Shown piece after piece: positions 1-8,650 of a stretch of DNA of 64,000 bases (within the stretch, counting starts at the first letter, position 1; each line of letters starts with the position of its first letter). This DNA comes from Methanofollis ethanolicus (GTDB taxonomy: Archaea > Halobacteriota > Methanomicrobia > Methanomicrobiales > Methanofollaceae). The stretch lies in NCBI RefSeq assembly GCF_001571385.1, contig NZ_BCNW01000001.1, forward strand, positions 2,046,001-2,110,000, in the 5' to 3' direction. The position numbers and the translations under genes were made by a program. The notes under the pieces are model-generated. The model was not told the origin of the DNA. It saw only the letters and a program-made list of their open reading frames with translations, and ran no database searches.

Positions 1-66
1 ATGCACCGTACCTTTCCGGATGACGCCATCCGCCACAACCCGACGACGAGGCGGGCGGTCACATGA
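1..66 (+). CDS. possible C-terminal tail of a gene entering from the left
   Basis: Reading frame 1 is open from the window edge to a TGA at 64-66 and would encode about 21 residues rich in Arg, Thr and His. Only the end of a gene could be present, so no family can be named. The sequence from 67 to 352 holds no convincing gene on either strand. It appears to be the leader of the symporter gene that follows. Confidence 0.2.
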   Translation: MHRTFPDDAIRHNPTTRRAVT

Positions 67-352
67 CCATTCCCATCGGCCGGTTTTATCCTGCCGGAGG
101 CCCCATCGGAGTGCGGGCACCCCCCTCCATACCCGGATCCTCGGGACCGCAGGGGCCGCGAGGGAGTACCTTTTGTGCGCCAGTCGGCACTCACCTGCCC
201 ATTTACCTCATCATGCCCGATCACTCTTTGCGGGTCTCTCGGCCCCTCTTCTGCCCAAAAAATCCTGATTTTTCTTGCGATTAGAGAAAATCCCTCTCTT
301 GTTCATTCCGAAATTCTCAAAACACCTGAGGAAAACCTATGATAGTTACCAG

Positions 353-1963
353 ATGACCATAGAAGTCCTGATTATTCTGCTGTACCTCGCCTCGATGCTT
401 GCCATCGGCTTTATTGTCCAGCGCCGGGGAGGCGTCGAGACGTCCAAGGGGTACCTGGTCGCCAACAGAAACGTGGGCCCTGTTCTTATCGGGGGGACAC
501 TTTTTGCCACGTTCTGGGGCGGCGGCACCCTCCTCGGGGGTGCCGGTGCGGCCTATGGGGGTCACATGCTTGCCACCATCGCGGACCCGTGGGCCTCGGG
601 CATCACGCTCCTGCTGATGGCGATATTCTTCGTGACGATCCTGCGGAAGATGAAGATCGCGTCCCTCGGTGAGATGTATTACCTGCGGTACGGGTCGAAA
701 GGGGCACTTGTCGCCTCCATCCTCTCCCTTCCCACCCTCATCTTCTGGACCTCGGTGCAGATCCTCGCCATCAGCAAGATCCTCAACGTCCTTGTCGGCA
801 TTCCCGGCGTCGAGAGTGCCATCATCGCGGGGCTGATCGTGATTGTCTATACCTACCTCGGGGGCATGCTCGCCGTCATCATCACCGACAATATCCAGAT
901 GGTCCTCATCCTGCTCGGTCTCGCCGTCCTCATACCGACAGGGATCACGTACGTCGGCGGCTTCGATGTCATCGCCGCCAACACGCCGACGGACTTCTGG
1001 TCGATCCTCCCGAGCGACAACTCCCCGAGCGGGATCGGGTGGACGGTCACCGGTATCATGGCCTGGTTTGCGGCATGGTGCGGCATGGGTCTTGGCAGCC
1101 TTGCGTCCCTGGACATCTCACAGCGTGTCTTCTGTGCCCGTGACGACCAGGCCGCACGGCAGGGCCTTCTCCTCGGCACCGGACTGTACTGGGTCGCCGG
1201 CCTCGGCCCGATCTTCCTCGGCCTTCTTGGCATCGTGATGATCAACACCGGCATGATCGACAGCGCCATCCTTGCCGAAGACCCCGAACTGATCGTGCCC
1301 TTCCTGGCAAAGACCCTCCTCTCCCCCTGGATGATGGCCCTCTTCATCGGTTCCCTGATGGCGGCGATCATGTCAACGGCGAGTTCCGCAATCTTCGCGT
1401 CCGCGGCCGTGATCTCGACCAACTTCGTCCACGGTGCGGTCTCCGACCACATCAGGGACGAAAAGGCGGTGCTGCGCTTCACCCGTTTCCTCGTCGTCGC
1501 CATCGGTATCTTCTGCATCGGGATCAGTTTCTGTGCGCCCGGCCTCTACGACCTGATGATCTTCGGGTTCACCCTGCTCTTCGCCTGCCTCTTCTGGGCC
1601 GTCGTCTGCGGTCTCTTCTGGAAGAGAGCGAACGCACCCGGCGCCATCGCCTCGATGCTTGGCGGCCTTGTCACGACGGTCCTCGGGATCGTCGTCCTCT
1701 CGATACAGCAGGGGGCGCCGACTGTTGTCCCGCCCGACAACGAGTGGACGGTCTTCTTCACCTTCGGGCCAACGGTCGTCGCCGGCATCGCCATGTATGT
1801 CGTATCCATGCTGACGCAGGAGACGTACCCGCCTGTCCCGCTGAAGGACACGGACGGGAATGTTCTCAAGTGGCCTGACCTGGAGACAGGATCCGGAGGA
1901 ATAGTAAAAGAACAGGGGCATCCTGCCGTGCTCGCCTCGCCGGTGAGCACCGAGGACGATTGA
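353..1963 (+). CDS. sodium:solute symporter (SSS family)
   Basis: A protein of about 536 residues with roughly 13 hydrophobic segments, matching the size and profile of sodium:solute symporters, which import small solutes with Na+ across the cytoplasmic membrane. Gly-rich helix segments near residues 45-65 (FWGGGTLLGGAGAA) and the SLASLDISQRVF segment near residue 245 fit the family. The tail of about 35 residues is hydrophilic. I place the start at ATG 353, directly before the first membrane helix (MTIEVLIILLYLA), because longer starts add only an unrelated Lys/Arg-rich segment. The substrate cannot be read from sequence. The gene converges with the propeller gene across a short T-rich gap. 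Confidence 0.85.
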   Translation: MTIEVLIILLYLASMLAIGFIVQRRGGVETSKGYLVANRNVGPVLIGGTLFATFWGGGTLLGGAGAAYGGHMLATIADPWASGITLLLMAIFFVTILRKMKIASLGEMYYLRYGSKGALVASILSLPTLIFWTSVQILAISKILNVLVGIPGVESAIIAGLIVIVYTYLGGMLAVIITDNIQMVLILLGLAVLIPTGITYVGGFDVIAANTPTDFWSILPSDNSPSGIGWTVTGIMAWFAAWCGMGLGSLASLDISQRVFCARDDQAARQGLLLGTGLYWVAGLGPIFLGLLGIVMINTGMIDSAILAEDPELIVPFLAKTLLSPWMMALFIGSLMAAIMSTASSAIFASAAVISTNFVHGAVSDHIRDEKAVLRFTRFLVVAIGIFCIGISFCAPGLYDLMIFGFTLLFACLFWAVVCGLFWKRANAPGAIASMLGGLVTTVLGIVVLSIQQGAPTVVPPDNEWTVFFTFGPTVVAGIAMYVVSMLTQETYPPVPLKDTDGNVLKWPDLETGSGGIVKEQGHPAVLASPVSTEDD

Positions 1964-2002
1964 GGGGGGTTTCCCTCCTTCTTTATCTCTTCTTTTTCTG
2001 CC

Positions 2003-2992
2003 TTACGTCGTCTCGTCCTCCGGACTCTGGTCGAGGAAATAGATGTCGGCCTTCCCGTTCCTGAGGTCAGTCCAGACAATCCGGTCCTCGTATATCGCGG
2101 GCCACAGGTGCTCTGCCGCGTCTGTGGTGGGGCGGTATTCGACCCGGGTCCAGATATCGTACCGGACGATATCTTTTCTTCCCTTGCGGGTCTCCATCCA
2201 GACGATACTCTCGTCCGAGACCGCCGGCCAGGACTGGGGTATGTCGTCCGCGGTGACCTGCCTCTCTTCGCCGGTCAGGAAGTCGTACATGTAGATGTCG
2301 GCGTTCCCGTTCCTCTCGTCTGTCCAGACGACATAGTTCTCATAGATTGCAGGCCCGTACTGCTCGGCCTCCTCGGTGGTGATCTGCCGCTCTTCACCCT
2401 TATCGAGGTCGTACATGTAGATGTCGGCGTTCCCGTTCCTCCTGTCTGTCCAGACGATCCGATCCTCGGAGATGTCAGGGCCGTACTGGTCCTCTTCCTC
2501 GTCGGTGATCTCTCTCCTCTCCGCCGTTTCGAGATCGTAGAAGAATATGTCGGCATTGCCGTTGCCGAGGTCAGTCCAGACGACCCGGTACCCGTCGATT
2601 GCGGGGTCACCCTGCGGTGCGGCGTCATCTGTGACCTGTAACTCTTTCCCGGCCTTGATATTGTAGAGATAGATGTCGGTGTTCCAGTTGTAGTCGTTCC
2701 CGTTCCTGCGGTCTGTCCAGACGACCCTGTTCCCCGAGATCGCAGGGTCGAACTGGTCTGCCGTGTCTTTGGTGATCTGCTTCTCCCTCCCTGTCGTGAG
2801 GTCATAATAGTATATGTCGGCGTTTCCGTTCTGGTAATCTGTCCAGACGATCCCGTCTCCGTCGATATCAGGGAGGATCTGATACTCTCTATCGTCGGTG
2901 ATCCTGACCTCGTCGCCGGCGGCGACGGCAGGGGCGACCATCGCGGCGACGAGGAGCAGCACCAGCAGGTGCGGGGCATAGTCTATCGGCAT
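2003..2992 (-). CDS. secreted seven-repeat beta-propeller protein (TolB/WD-like)
   Basis: About 329 residues with an N-terminal hydrophobic signal segment ending near AVAAG, so probably exported and cell-surface associated. The rest is seven tandem copies of a roughly 42-residue repeat with the core IVWTDxRNGNADIYxYDL, the layout of a seven-bladed TolB-type propeller. The sixth copy is the most divergent (IVWMETRKGRKDI). ATG 2992 is chosen over ATG 2998 because an AAGGAG ribosome site lies 9 bases upstream. Such repeat proteins are common in methanogen surface layers and usually bind partners. No catalytic residues are visible. It has no operon partner. Confidence 0.75.
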   Translation of the reverse strand: MPIDYAPHLLVLLLVAAMVAPAVAAGDEVRITDDREYQILPDIDGDGIVWTDYQNGNADIYYYDLTTGREKQITKDTADQFDPAISGNRVVWTDRRNGNDYNWNTDIYLYNIKAGKELQVTDDAAPQGDPAIDGYRVVWTDLGNGNADIFFYDLETAERREITDEEEDQYGPDISEDRIVWTDRRNGNADIYMYDLDKGEERQITTEEAEQYGPAIYENYVVWTDERNGNADIYMYDFLTGEERQVTADDIPQSWPAVSDESIVWMETRKGRKDIVRYDIWTRVEYRPTTDAAEHLWPAIYEDRIVWTDLRNGKADIYFLDQSPEDETT

Positions 2993-3205
2993 GATCATCT
3001 TCTCCTTGGGTGCGTGACGCGGGTCGGGCCTGTGGATCTGCCGGTGCCGGGAACGATGGCACTCTTATTCGGGCATGCGGCAGATACGATATCTTCTTCA
3101 GTCCGTCCCCCTCACGGATGATGTGCCCTATTGCAGGAGAGTATTATAAATGTATCTTTATGAAAATTAGTGGATGCCGGGGTCTCCTTGCCCGGTGATC
3201 TGCTG

Positions 3206-3733
3206 TCACTCCTTGAGAGAGAAGAGGACCGACGGCAGGGCTTCTGCCCAGCGGGAGAGCTGACTCCAGTCCCGTGCGTCGCCGGGGACGGCGCCGGCCA
3301 TCTTCATGATGTCGAGGTCGGCCCTGCTCATCCCCTCGGGCTCGAATTTCCCGGCGAAGAGGCCTTCGACCTGCGGCCTGACATAGATCCTGACCTCGGT
3401 CATCGAGGCCGACGCCGACCTCCGGATCATGTCTGTCTCGTCCTTCATCGAGTAGCCGACGGCGAAGACGGCGAGCGGTTTCTCATGCAGTTCGACACTG
3501 AACCTCTTGACGAAGTCCACCGCCTCGACGAGCCATTTGCCCATATAGATCGGGCTCCCCGCGACGACCGCCGCATAGGGCGAGAGGTCGGAGACGTCCA
3601 TCACATTCATGCAGTCAACGGTATAGCCCGCCTTTTCGAGTGTCCGCGCCACCGAATCGGCGATCTCCCGGGTCGAGCCGTACCGGCTCGCATAGGCTAC
3701 AAGGATCTTCGTGTTCATGGTCTCCTCTATCAT
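3206..3733 (-). CDS. flavodoxin-domain protein
   Basis: A 175-residue protein with a flavodoxin fold: the FMN phosphate-binding loop ASRYGSTREIA lies near residues 15-25 and the second flavin loop around AGSPIYMGKW. It resembles the flavodoxin/protoporphyrinogen-oxidase-like (HemG-type) group rather than a classical electron-carrier flavodoxin. The start at 3733 overlaps the stop of the upstream gene as ATGA and has a GGAGAGGGG ribosome site, which suggests translational coupling. It is the last gene of the GNAT-DUF2156-flavodoxin operon. A redox role is likely but the partner is unknown. Confidence 0.8.
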   Translation of the reverse strand: MIEETMNTKILVAYASRYGSTREIADSVARTLEKAGYTVDCMNVMDVSDLSPYAAVVAGSPIYMGKWLVEAVDFVKRFSVELHEKPLAVFAVGYSMKDETDMIRRSASASMTEVRIYVRPQVEGLFAGKFEPEGMSRADLDIMKMAGAVPGDARDWSQLSRWAEALPSVLFSLKE

Positions 3734-4656
3734 ATTTCCCCCCTCTCCTGATGTCTCTTTTCCAGGTTGGCCTTCTCCGCCACATGGACCTCTGCCATCT
3801 GGTGGGGGTGGTAGCGGAGTTTTGCCTCTCGCAGGCCCGGCACGCCGACGTCTGACTCGCGGTTGATGTAGGTATGGTCCGTGGCAAGCACGTGGGCTGC
3901 CTCCTGGTTCACGGCCTTGTACACCCCTTCGCAGTCTGGCAGCCCTTTCTCGAAGTGGATGAGGCCCGTGTCGAGGTTGAGGGCGTCGTAGACAGAGATG
4001 GCGGCGATCGCCCCGTTCACCCGGATCATCAGGCCGGCGAGGCCGAGGGCGGAGAAGTGGTCCATGGCATAGAGGACTGCCTCCTTCTCCTCGGCCAGCA
4101 CCGGCGACTCGTCGCAGTGCCGCCACGCACACCATTTTTTCAGGAACTCCCGCACCTCGCCGAGGTTCTCCGGGCCCATCTCGTCGACGACAGGTTCGCA
4201 GTTCCGCCTGAACCGGTTGAGGTGGCCGCGGATGGTGAGGTACTTCTTTCCCGGCAAATCGTCGAGGTCTGAGGCGAGGTAGACATAGTCGGCGAAGTCC
4301 CGGTCAGACCTGAAAGGGAGACCGGGATAGAGTGCCTTCACCCAGGCCAGGGTCTCCTCATCGAAGACATAATAGGGGGCGGCACAGCCCTCCCTGACGG
4401 CGAGGTCGAGGACGTCCTCCAGGGCCGCGGGGCCACGCGGGCCGATCGGCCCCCTGAAGGTCTTCTCCTCTTCGATCACACTCATGATCACGACGCCGTC
4501 CCCGACACGGGCATAGGCGTAGTGGGCATAGTGGTTCCAGCACATCATGGTCACGAAACTCATGTCCGAGTGCTGCTGCGGGTACCTCGCATAGAGATCG
4601 AGGAAGAAGGCCCTGTCCTCCAGGGCCAGAGGTGTGAAGTCATCGAGTGTGAGCAT
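3730..4656 (-). CDS. DUF2156-type protein (LPG synthetase C-terminal-like)
   Basis: 308 residues resembling DUF2156, the GNAT-like domain found at the C-terminus of phosphatidylglycerol lysyltransferases. The N-terminal half carries the typical PQQHSDMSF and IGPRGP segments; the C-terminal half has HFEKGLPDCEGVYKAVNQE near residue 260. Standalone members lack the membrane flippase part, and none is visible here. The substrate is unknown, with aminoacyl transfer the family-based guess. The gene overlaps the GNAT gene by 17 bases upstream and the flavodoxin by 4 bases downstream, so the three are one transcription unit. Confidence 0.75.
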   Translation of the reverse strand: MLTLDDFTPLALEDRAFFLDLYARYPQQHSDMSFVTMMCWNHYAHYAYARVGDGVVIMSVIEEEKTFRGPIGPRGPAALEDVLDLAVREGCAAPYYVFDEETLAWVKALYPGLPFRSDRDFADYVYLASDLDDLPGKKYLTIRGHLNRFRRNCEPVVDEMGPENLGEVREFLKKWCAWRHCDESPVLAEEKEAVLYAMDHFSALGLAGLMIRVNGAIAAISVYDALNLDTGLIHFEKGLPDCEGVYKAVNQEAAHVLATDHTYINRESDVGVPGLREAKLRYHPHQMAEVHVAEKANLEKRHQERGEI

Positions 4657-5068
4657 GGTTCTCTCCGAGGAGCATCGGCACGTGTCCCTTCATCGGGGCG
4701 AAGCCGTGCCTTTCATAGAAAGGTATGGTCCCTGGCTGTGCGACAAGGCCGATCCAGGAGATCCCCTTCTCCCTGCAGAAGGAAACAAGTCTTTCGACGA
4801 TGGCGTCGCCGATCCCCCGGCGCCTGTATGCGGGGAGGACGACGATGTCCTGGAGATAGGCATCCGAGCACCCATCAGAGATCGCCCGGCCCATGCCGAC
4901 GGTGCGGTCGCCGTCCGTGGCGACGACAAAGCAGAAACTCCCGGCGATGAGGGGGGCGATGCCGTCGAGCGACCACTCCTCCTGCCACCACCTGCCGGCA
5001 CGGTACAGGTCGACGATCTCACCGGCGTCCCAGGCGGCGACGACATGGAGGGCGATATCGGGGTCCAT
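4640..5068 (-). CDS. GNAT family N-acetyltransferase
   Basis: 142 residues with the GNAT acetyl-CoA pyrophosphate-binding signature LPAYRRRGIGDAIVERL near residues 78-94, preceded by the beta-4 strand LQDIVV. The C-terminal FYERHGF is typical of the last GNAT helix and strand. The acceptor is not predictable. It is the first gene of a tightly overlapping operon with DUF2156 and flavodoxin genes. Two acyltransferase-fold proteins side by side suggests a shared modification task, but that is inference. Confidence 0.82.
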   Translation of the reverse strand: MDPDIALHVVAAWDAGEIVDLYRAGRWWQEEWSLDGIAPLIAGSFCFVVATDGDRTVGMGRAISDGCSDAYLQDIVVLPAYRRRGIGDAIVERLVSFCREKGISWIGLVAQPGTIPFYERHGFAPMKGHVPMLLGENHAHTR

Positions 5069-5117
5069 GGAGAGGACTGGTCGCCATCCTATAAAGACAC
5101 AACGAAAAAGATGTGGG

Positions 5118-5696
5118 TCAGGACCGCCCGGCCTCGCGGCCGAGGGCGAAGGCCTTGAGGTTGAGGTCCAGGAACTTCTGCGGGACGAGGCGCCGGACCG
5201 CCTCCTCCAGGCTCTCCACCTTGAGGGGGAGGTGGGGGGCGGCGGCGCCGAGCATGACGACGTTCTGGACGATGAGGTTGCCCGCCTCCGCGGCGAGGCC
5301 CGCGGCGTCGACGATGGTCGTCGGGTGGCCTTCGAGGGCGGCGACGAGGTCGTCGCGTGCGGGCATCGGGAGTTTCTGCATGAAGACCGAGGTCGGGACG
5401 ACGGTGTGGTCGTTCGCGATGATCCTGCCCTCGGGCTTGAGGTAGTGGCGGTACCGCACCGCTTCCATGAGGTCGAGGGCGATCATCAGGTCGGCCCCGC
5501 CCGGCGAGATCAGGGGGCCGAAAGTGCCCCCGATACGCACGTGGCTCTCGACGGAACCGCCGCGCTGGGCCATGCCGTGGGTCTCGACGCCCTTGATCGG
5601 GACGCCTTCGATGAGGCAGGCCTCGCCGATGATGTTCGAGGCGAGGATCGTGCCCTGCCCGCCGATACCGACGATCAGAAGGTCGTAACTGCTCAT
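5118..5696 (-). CDS. iorB: indolepyruvate:ferredoxin oxidoreductase, beta subunit
   Basis: 192 residues matching the gamma-type domain of 2-oxoacid:ferredoxin oxidoreductases: an N-terminal VGIGGQGTILASNIIGEA motif, then GVETHGMAQRGGSVESHVRIG. With IorA it oxidatively decarboxylates aryl pyruvates such as indolepyruvate to aryl-acyl-CoA and reduces ferredoxin. In methanogens it can also run in reverse for aromatic amino acid synthesis from aryl acids. The ATG overlaps the iorA stop as ATGA, indicating coupled translation. Cytoplasmic. Confidence 0.92.
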   Translation of the reverse strand: MSSYDLLIVGIGGQGTILASNIIGEACLIEGVPIKGVETHGMAQRGGSVESHVRIGGTFGPLISPGGADLMIALDLMEAVRYRHYLKPEGRIIANDHTVVPTSVFMQKLPMPARDDLVAALEGHPTTIVDAAGLAAEAGNLIVQNVVMLGAAAPHLPLKVESLEEAVRRLVPQKFLDLNLKAFALGREAGRS

Positions 5697-7465
5697 TTTC
5701 TCCCCTCCTTCACGATGGCCCCGGCAGGACAGATCTCGGCGCAGACCCCGCAGCCTGAGCAGAGTTCGTTGATCTCGGCCTTCCCGTCCGCATCTTTCCC
5801 AATGGCCGGACAGCCGAAGCGGAGGCAGGCGCCGCAGGCGGTGCAGGTCTCAGGGTCGACCCTGTAGTGCGCCCGCCGCACGCCGGCACGCCGCGCCGTG
5901 ATCACGCAGGCCTGCCTGGCGATGATCACCTTCGTGCCCGCACGGGCCTTTGCCGCCTTCAGTGCTTCGAGGGTGGCGGTCAGGTCGTACGGGTCGATGG
6001 TCTCGACAAAGGACGCCCCGCAGGCCCGGCAGATCGCTTCGAGGGATATGGGGACGCTTGCCTCGCCCATCGCGGTCTCTCCGGTGTTGGGGTTTGGCTG
6101 GTGGCCGGTCATGGCGGTGATCCTGTTGTCCAGGATAACGAGGGTCATGTCCGCACCGTTGTAGACGGCGTTGAGGAGGCCCTGGATGCCGGTGTGGAGG
6201 AAGGTCGAGTCGCCGATGGTGGCAACGACCGGCCTCTTCTCGCCCGAGTTTGCGATGCCGCTCCCGATCGTCACCGAGGCGCCCATGCAGATGGTGGTGT
6301 CCACGGTGCCGAGCTGGAGGCCGAGGGTGTAGCAGCCGATGTCAGAGGGGAAGATCCCGTCGGGGAAGACCCTCTTCATCGCGTAGAACGTCGCCCGATG
6401 TCCGCACCCGGCGCAGAGGATGGGGGGACGCGGCGGGAGGCCCCCGGCGGGGACGGGGATCGGGAAGGGGTTCTCCGTCAGGATGCCGGCCTTCACCATC
6501 GAGGCGGCGACGGCCGCGGGGGAGAGTTCGCCCTCTTTCTGGACGAAGCCGTTCATCTGGCCGAAGACCTCGACGCCGCAGGCGAGTTGCCTGAGACGTT
6601 CCTCGACGATCGGCGCACCTTCCTCGACGACGAGCACTTTCTTATGCTGCTGGACGAATGCCTCCATCCATGCGCCGTCGATGGGGAAGCACCCGACCTT
6701 CATGAAGGAGACGCCCTCGGGGATGACCTCCTGCACGTACGAGGCGGCGATGCCGCTCGCGACGACGGCGGTCTCGCCCCGCAGCTCCGCGGTATTGTAG
6801 CCGAGGTCCATGACGGCCTTCCTGACCATGGGCTGTTTCTCGTTCAGCTTCTTGTGGAGGACTCTGGTGTGGGCCGGGATGACCACGTACTGCTTCGGGT
6901 CCTTCTCGAAGACGCCGGTCCGGTGCTCCTCCGAGACCTCGCCGAGGTCGACGTCGCCCTTGGAGTGGCAGATGCGGGTGGTGGGGCGGAAGAGGACGGG
7001 GAGGCCGACCTGCTCGGAGAGGGCGAAGGCGTCCTTCATCATGTCGTGCGCCTCCTGCACGCTCGACGGGTTCATGCAGGGGAGTCTGGCGAAGTGGGCG
7101 TACCTCCTCGTGTCCTGTTCATTCTGGGAGGAGTGGGCATAGGGGTCGTCGGCGGAGAGGACGACGAAACCGCCTTTCGCCCCGGTGTACGCACTCGTCA
7201 GCAGGGGGTCGGCGGCGACGTTGAGGCCGACGTGCTTCATCGTGACCATCGACCGCTGGCCGCACCAGGAGGCGGCGAGGGCATTCTCGAACGCGACCTT
7301 CTCGTTCACCGACCACTCGATATAGAACTCACGCTTTTTCTGCGCCCGCAGGGTGTCGATCACCTCGGACGATGGGGTTCCTGGATAGCCGCTCGCGAAG
7401 TCGAGGCCTGCCTCGATGCAGGCGTGCGCGATGGCTTCGTTTCCAAGGAGGTATTGTTTAGCCAT
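5693..7465 (-). CDS. iorA: indolepyruvate:ferredoxin oxidoreductase, alpha subunit
   Basis: 590 residues, the usual IorA length. The N-terminal pyrimidine-binding domain (GNEAIAHACIEAGLDFASGYPGTP) is followed by a TPP-binding domain with CAGCGHRATF and the GDSTFLHTGI...VILDN metal/TPP motif near residues 410-440. The C-terminus holds two [4Fe-4S] cluster motifs, CxxCxxCxxxxC (CTACGACLRFGC) and CxxCxxCxxxC (CSGCGVCAEIC). Electrons from the TPP intermediate pass through these clusters to ferredoxin. It is the first gene of the iorAB operon. Confidence 0.95.
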   Translation of the reverse strand: MAKQYLLGNEAIAHACIEAGLDFASGYPGTPSSEVIDTLRAQKKREFYIEWSVNEKVAFENALAASWCGQRSMVTMKHVGLNVAADPLLTSAYTGAKGGFVVLSADDPYAHSSQNEQDTRRYAHFARLPCMNPSSVQEAHDMMKDAFALSEQVGLPVLFRPTTRICHSKGDVDLGEVSEEHRTGVFEKDPKQYVVIPAHTRVLHKKLNEKQPMVRKAVMDLGYNTAELRGETAVVASGIAASYVQEVIPEGVSFMKVGCFPIDGAWMEAFVQQHKKVLVVEEGAPIVEERLRQLACGVEVFGQMNGFVQKEGELSPAAVAASMVKAGILTENPFPIPVPAGGLPPRPPILCAGCGHRATFYAMKRVFPDGIFPSDIGCYTLGLQLGTVDTTICMGASVTIGSGIANSGEKRPVVATIGDSTFLHTGIQGLLNAVYNGADMTLVILDNRITAMTGHQPNPNTGETAMGEASVPISLEAICRACGASFVETIDPYDLTATLEALKAAKARAGTKVIIARQACVITARRAGVRRAHYRVDPETCTACGACLRFGCPAIGKDADGKAEINELCSGCGVCAEICPAGAIVKEGRK

Positions 7466-7550
7466 GGATCTCGTCCCAGTGCTATTACTCCTGCGTGTTC
7501 TTTAATGATGTCGTTCTCGGGCGGCCCTGGAGCGGGGTTCTGGCGCAACC

Positions 7551-7557
7551 TTTAAAT
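7551..7557 (+). promoter_or_regulatory. box-A promoter element for tRNA-Ile
   Basis: TTTAAAT lies 44-50 bases before the mature tRNA 5' end. An archaeal transcript would start about 25 bases downstream, giving a 5' leader of roughly 20 bases to be trimmed by RNase P. Confidence 0.45.
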
Positions 7558-7600
7558 CGGAGGTGGTACAACATTTACAGGCACTAATACGAGTGTATTA

Positions 7601-7673
7601 GGGCCCGTAGCATAGTCGGTGGTGCACCCGGCTGATAACCGGGAGGTCATGAGTTCGAGCCTCATCGGGCCCA
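7601..7673 (+). tRNA. tRNA-Ile (GAU anticodon)
   Basis: A complete cloverleaf. The acceptor stem GGGCCCG pairs with CGGGCCC, the anticodon stem CCCGG/CCGGG encloses the loop CTGATAA with anticodon GAT at 7634-7636, and the T arm is ATGAG-TTCGAGC-CTCAT. The discriminator is A at 7673. CCA is not encoded and no intron is present. The tRNA borders a low-GC accessory patch on its 3' side. Confidence 0.95.
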
Positions 7674-8047
7674 CTTCCTTTTTGTGTGATTATAAGAATT
7701 GTGAGTTCTCGTTCTGTTTTTGCCGTCATGAAAAATTTCTGACAGACATTTGTGTGCTTCCTCTGAGATTGTAGTGTCCAATTTTTTTTCTTCCATTCGT
7801 AGATAGTTTCTTTCGCCATTTTTCTTTTCCCCCAATTTTTTTTCTCTTCGGTTGTTCACACAGTCGCAGATCGCACTGACATCTCATTGCGTGAAGGGAT
7901 GATAAAGAGGGGGTAACAAAAGTGCGGCTGGTGGCCGGTGCGATCACACATCGAAAGAGCGGCGACGAACAAATCGAAAGCGATATTGTCGGATCTAAAC
8001 ACTCTATTGGTGGCATTATCGATTCAGCATAATCTGGTGATGATTCA
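7674..8047. other. low-GC intergenic region, no gene seen
   Basis: About 370 bases, clearly richer in A/T than the flanks, with long T runs on the + strand. No reading frame has a plausible start plus coding character. No copy of the tRNA-Ile 3' end was found downstream by eye. It marks the left edge of the accessory patch ending near 9.6 kb. Confidence 0.5.
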
Positions 8048-8578
8048 ATGGATATCGAGGATTGGATTGTTGTAATAGGCTTATTTATGGGGCTACCACT
8101 TGCTGTTGGGTTATATGGAAAATATCGTCGTAAATGGGAAATAGATGATACAATTCGATATGCCGCCGTAACGATGATGGATTGTCTCCTTATAATTCTG
8201 ACCTATATCTGTCTCTTTGAGGAAACGATCCCTCAAGATGTAGTAAATAAATACACAATATTAAGTATAAATTTCGCAATTGGAGCGCTTATAACAACTT
8301 ATTATGCACAAATAAGTCAGAAGCGAACAGTAACTGATCTTCACCACGATATAGATAAAGTCTGCGACAATACTCGCGATATTATGCAGGATGACCTCGA
8401 TATTATGCGGGGCATCCTAAACCTCACCACACACATAAAGCAGTTAGAGGAGTCACAACAGGCATTGGCAGACCAGATCCAGTCACTGAAGGACAGTATC
8501 CCCCAAGCCAAACCCTCAGATGAGCCACACGATGATGAAGATCTAACAGGCAGTCTCACAGACAAAAGGGATTATTAA
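8048..8578 (+). CDS. membrane protein with C-terminal coiled coil, function unknown
   Basis: 176 residues. Three hydrophobic segments (about residues 4-22, 38-58 and 70-92) precede a hydrophilic C-terminal half with heptad-like Leu/Ile spacing (residues about 95-150), consistent with a cytoplasmic coiled coil. The ATG is preceded by GGTGAT. Base composition is much more AT-rich than neighbouring core genes, which suggests recent acquisition. I do not recognise a family. It is followed by a HEPN-like broken gene in the same orientation, so both may derive from one mobile or defence cargo. Confidence 0.6.
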   Translation: MDIEDWIVVIGLFMGLPLAVGLYGKYRRKWEIDDTIRYAAVTMMDCLLIILTYICLFEETIPQDVVNKYTILSINFAIGALITTYYAQISQKRTVTDLHHDIDKVCDNTRDIMQDDLDIMRGILNLTTHIKQLEESQQALADQIQSLKDSIPQAKPSDEPHDDEDLTGSLTDKRDY

Positions 8579-8650
8579 AAGAGACAGAAAAAAATAGTAA
8601 AAATTAAAATTACCTCTCTCTGAAATTACAGGTAGTGAGATCTGAGTATC

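Noticed and set aside
5867-7555. Long open frame antisense to iorA
   Set aside because: It mirrors a high-GC real gene on the other strand; its product is low-complexity and matches no family.
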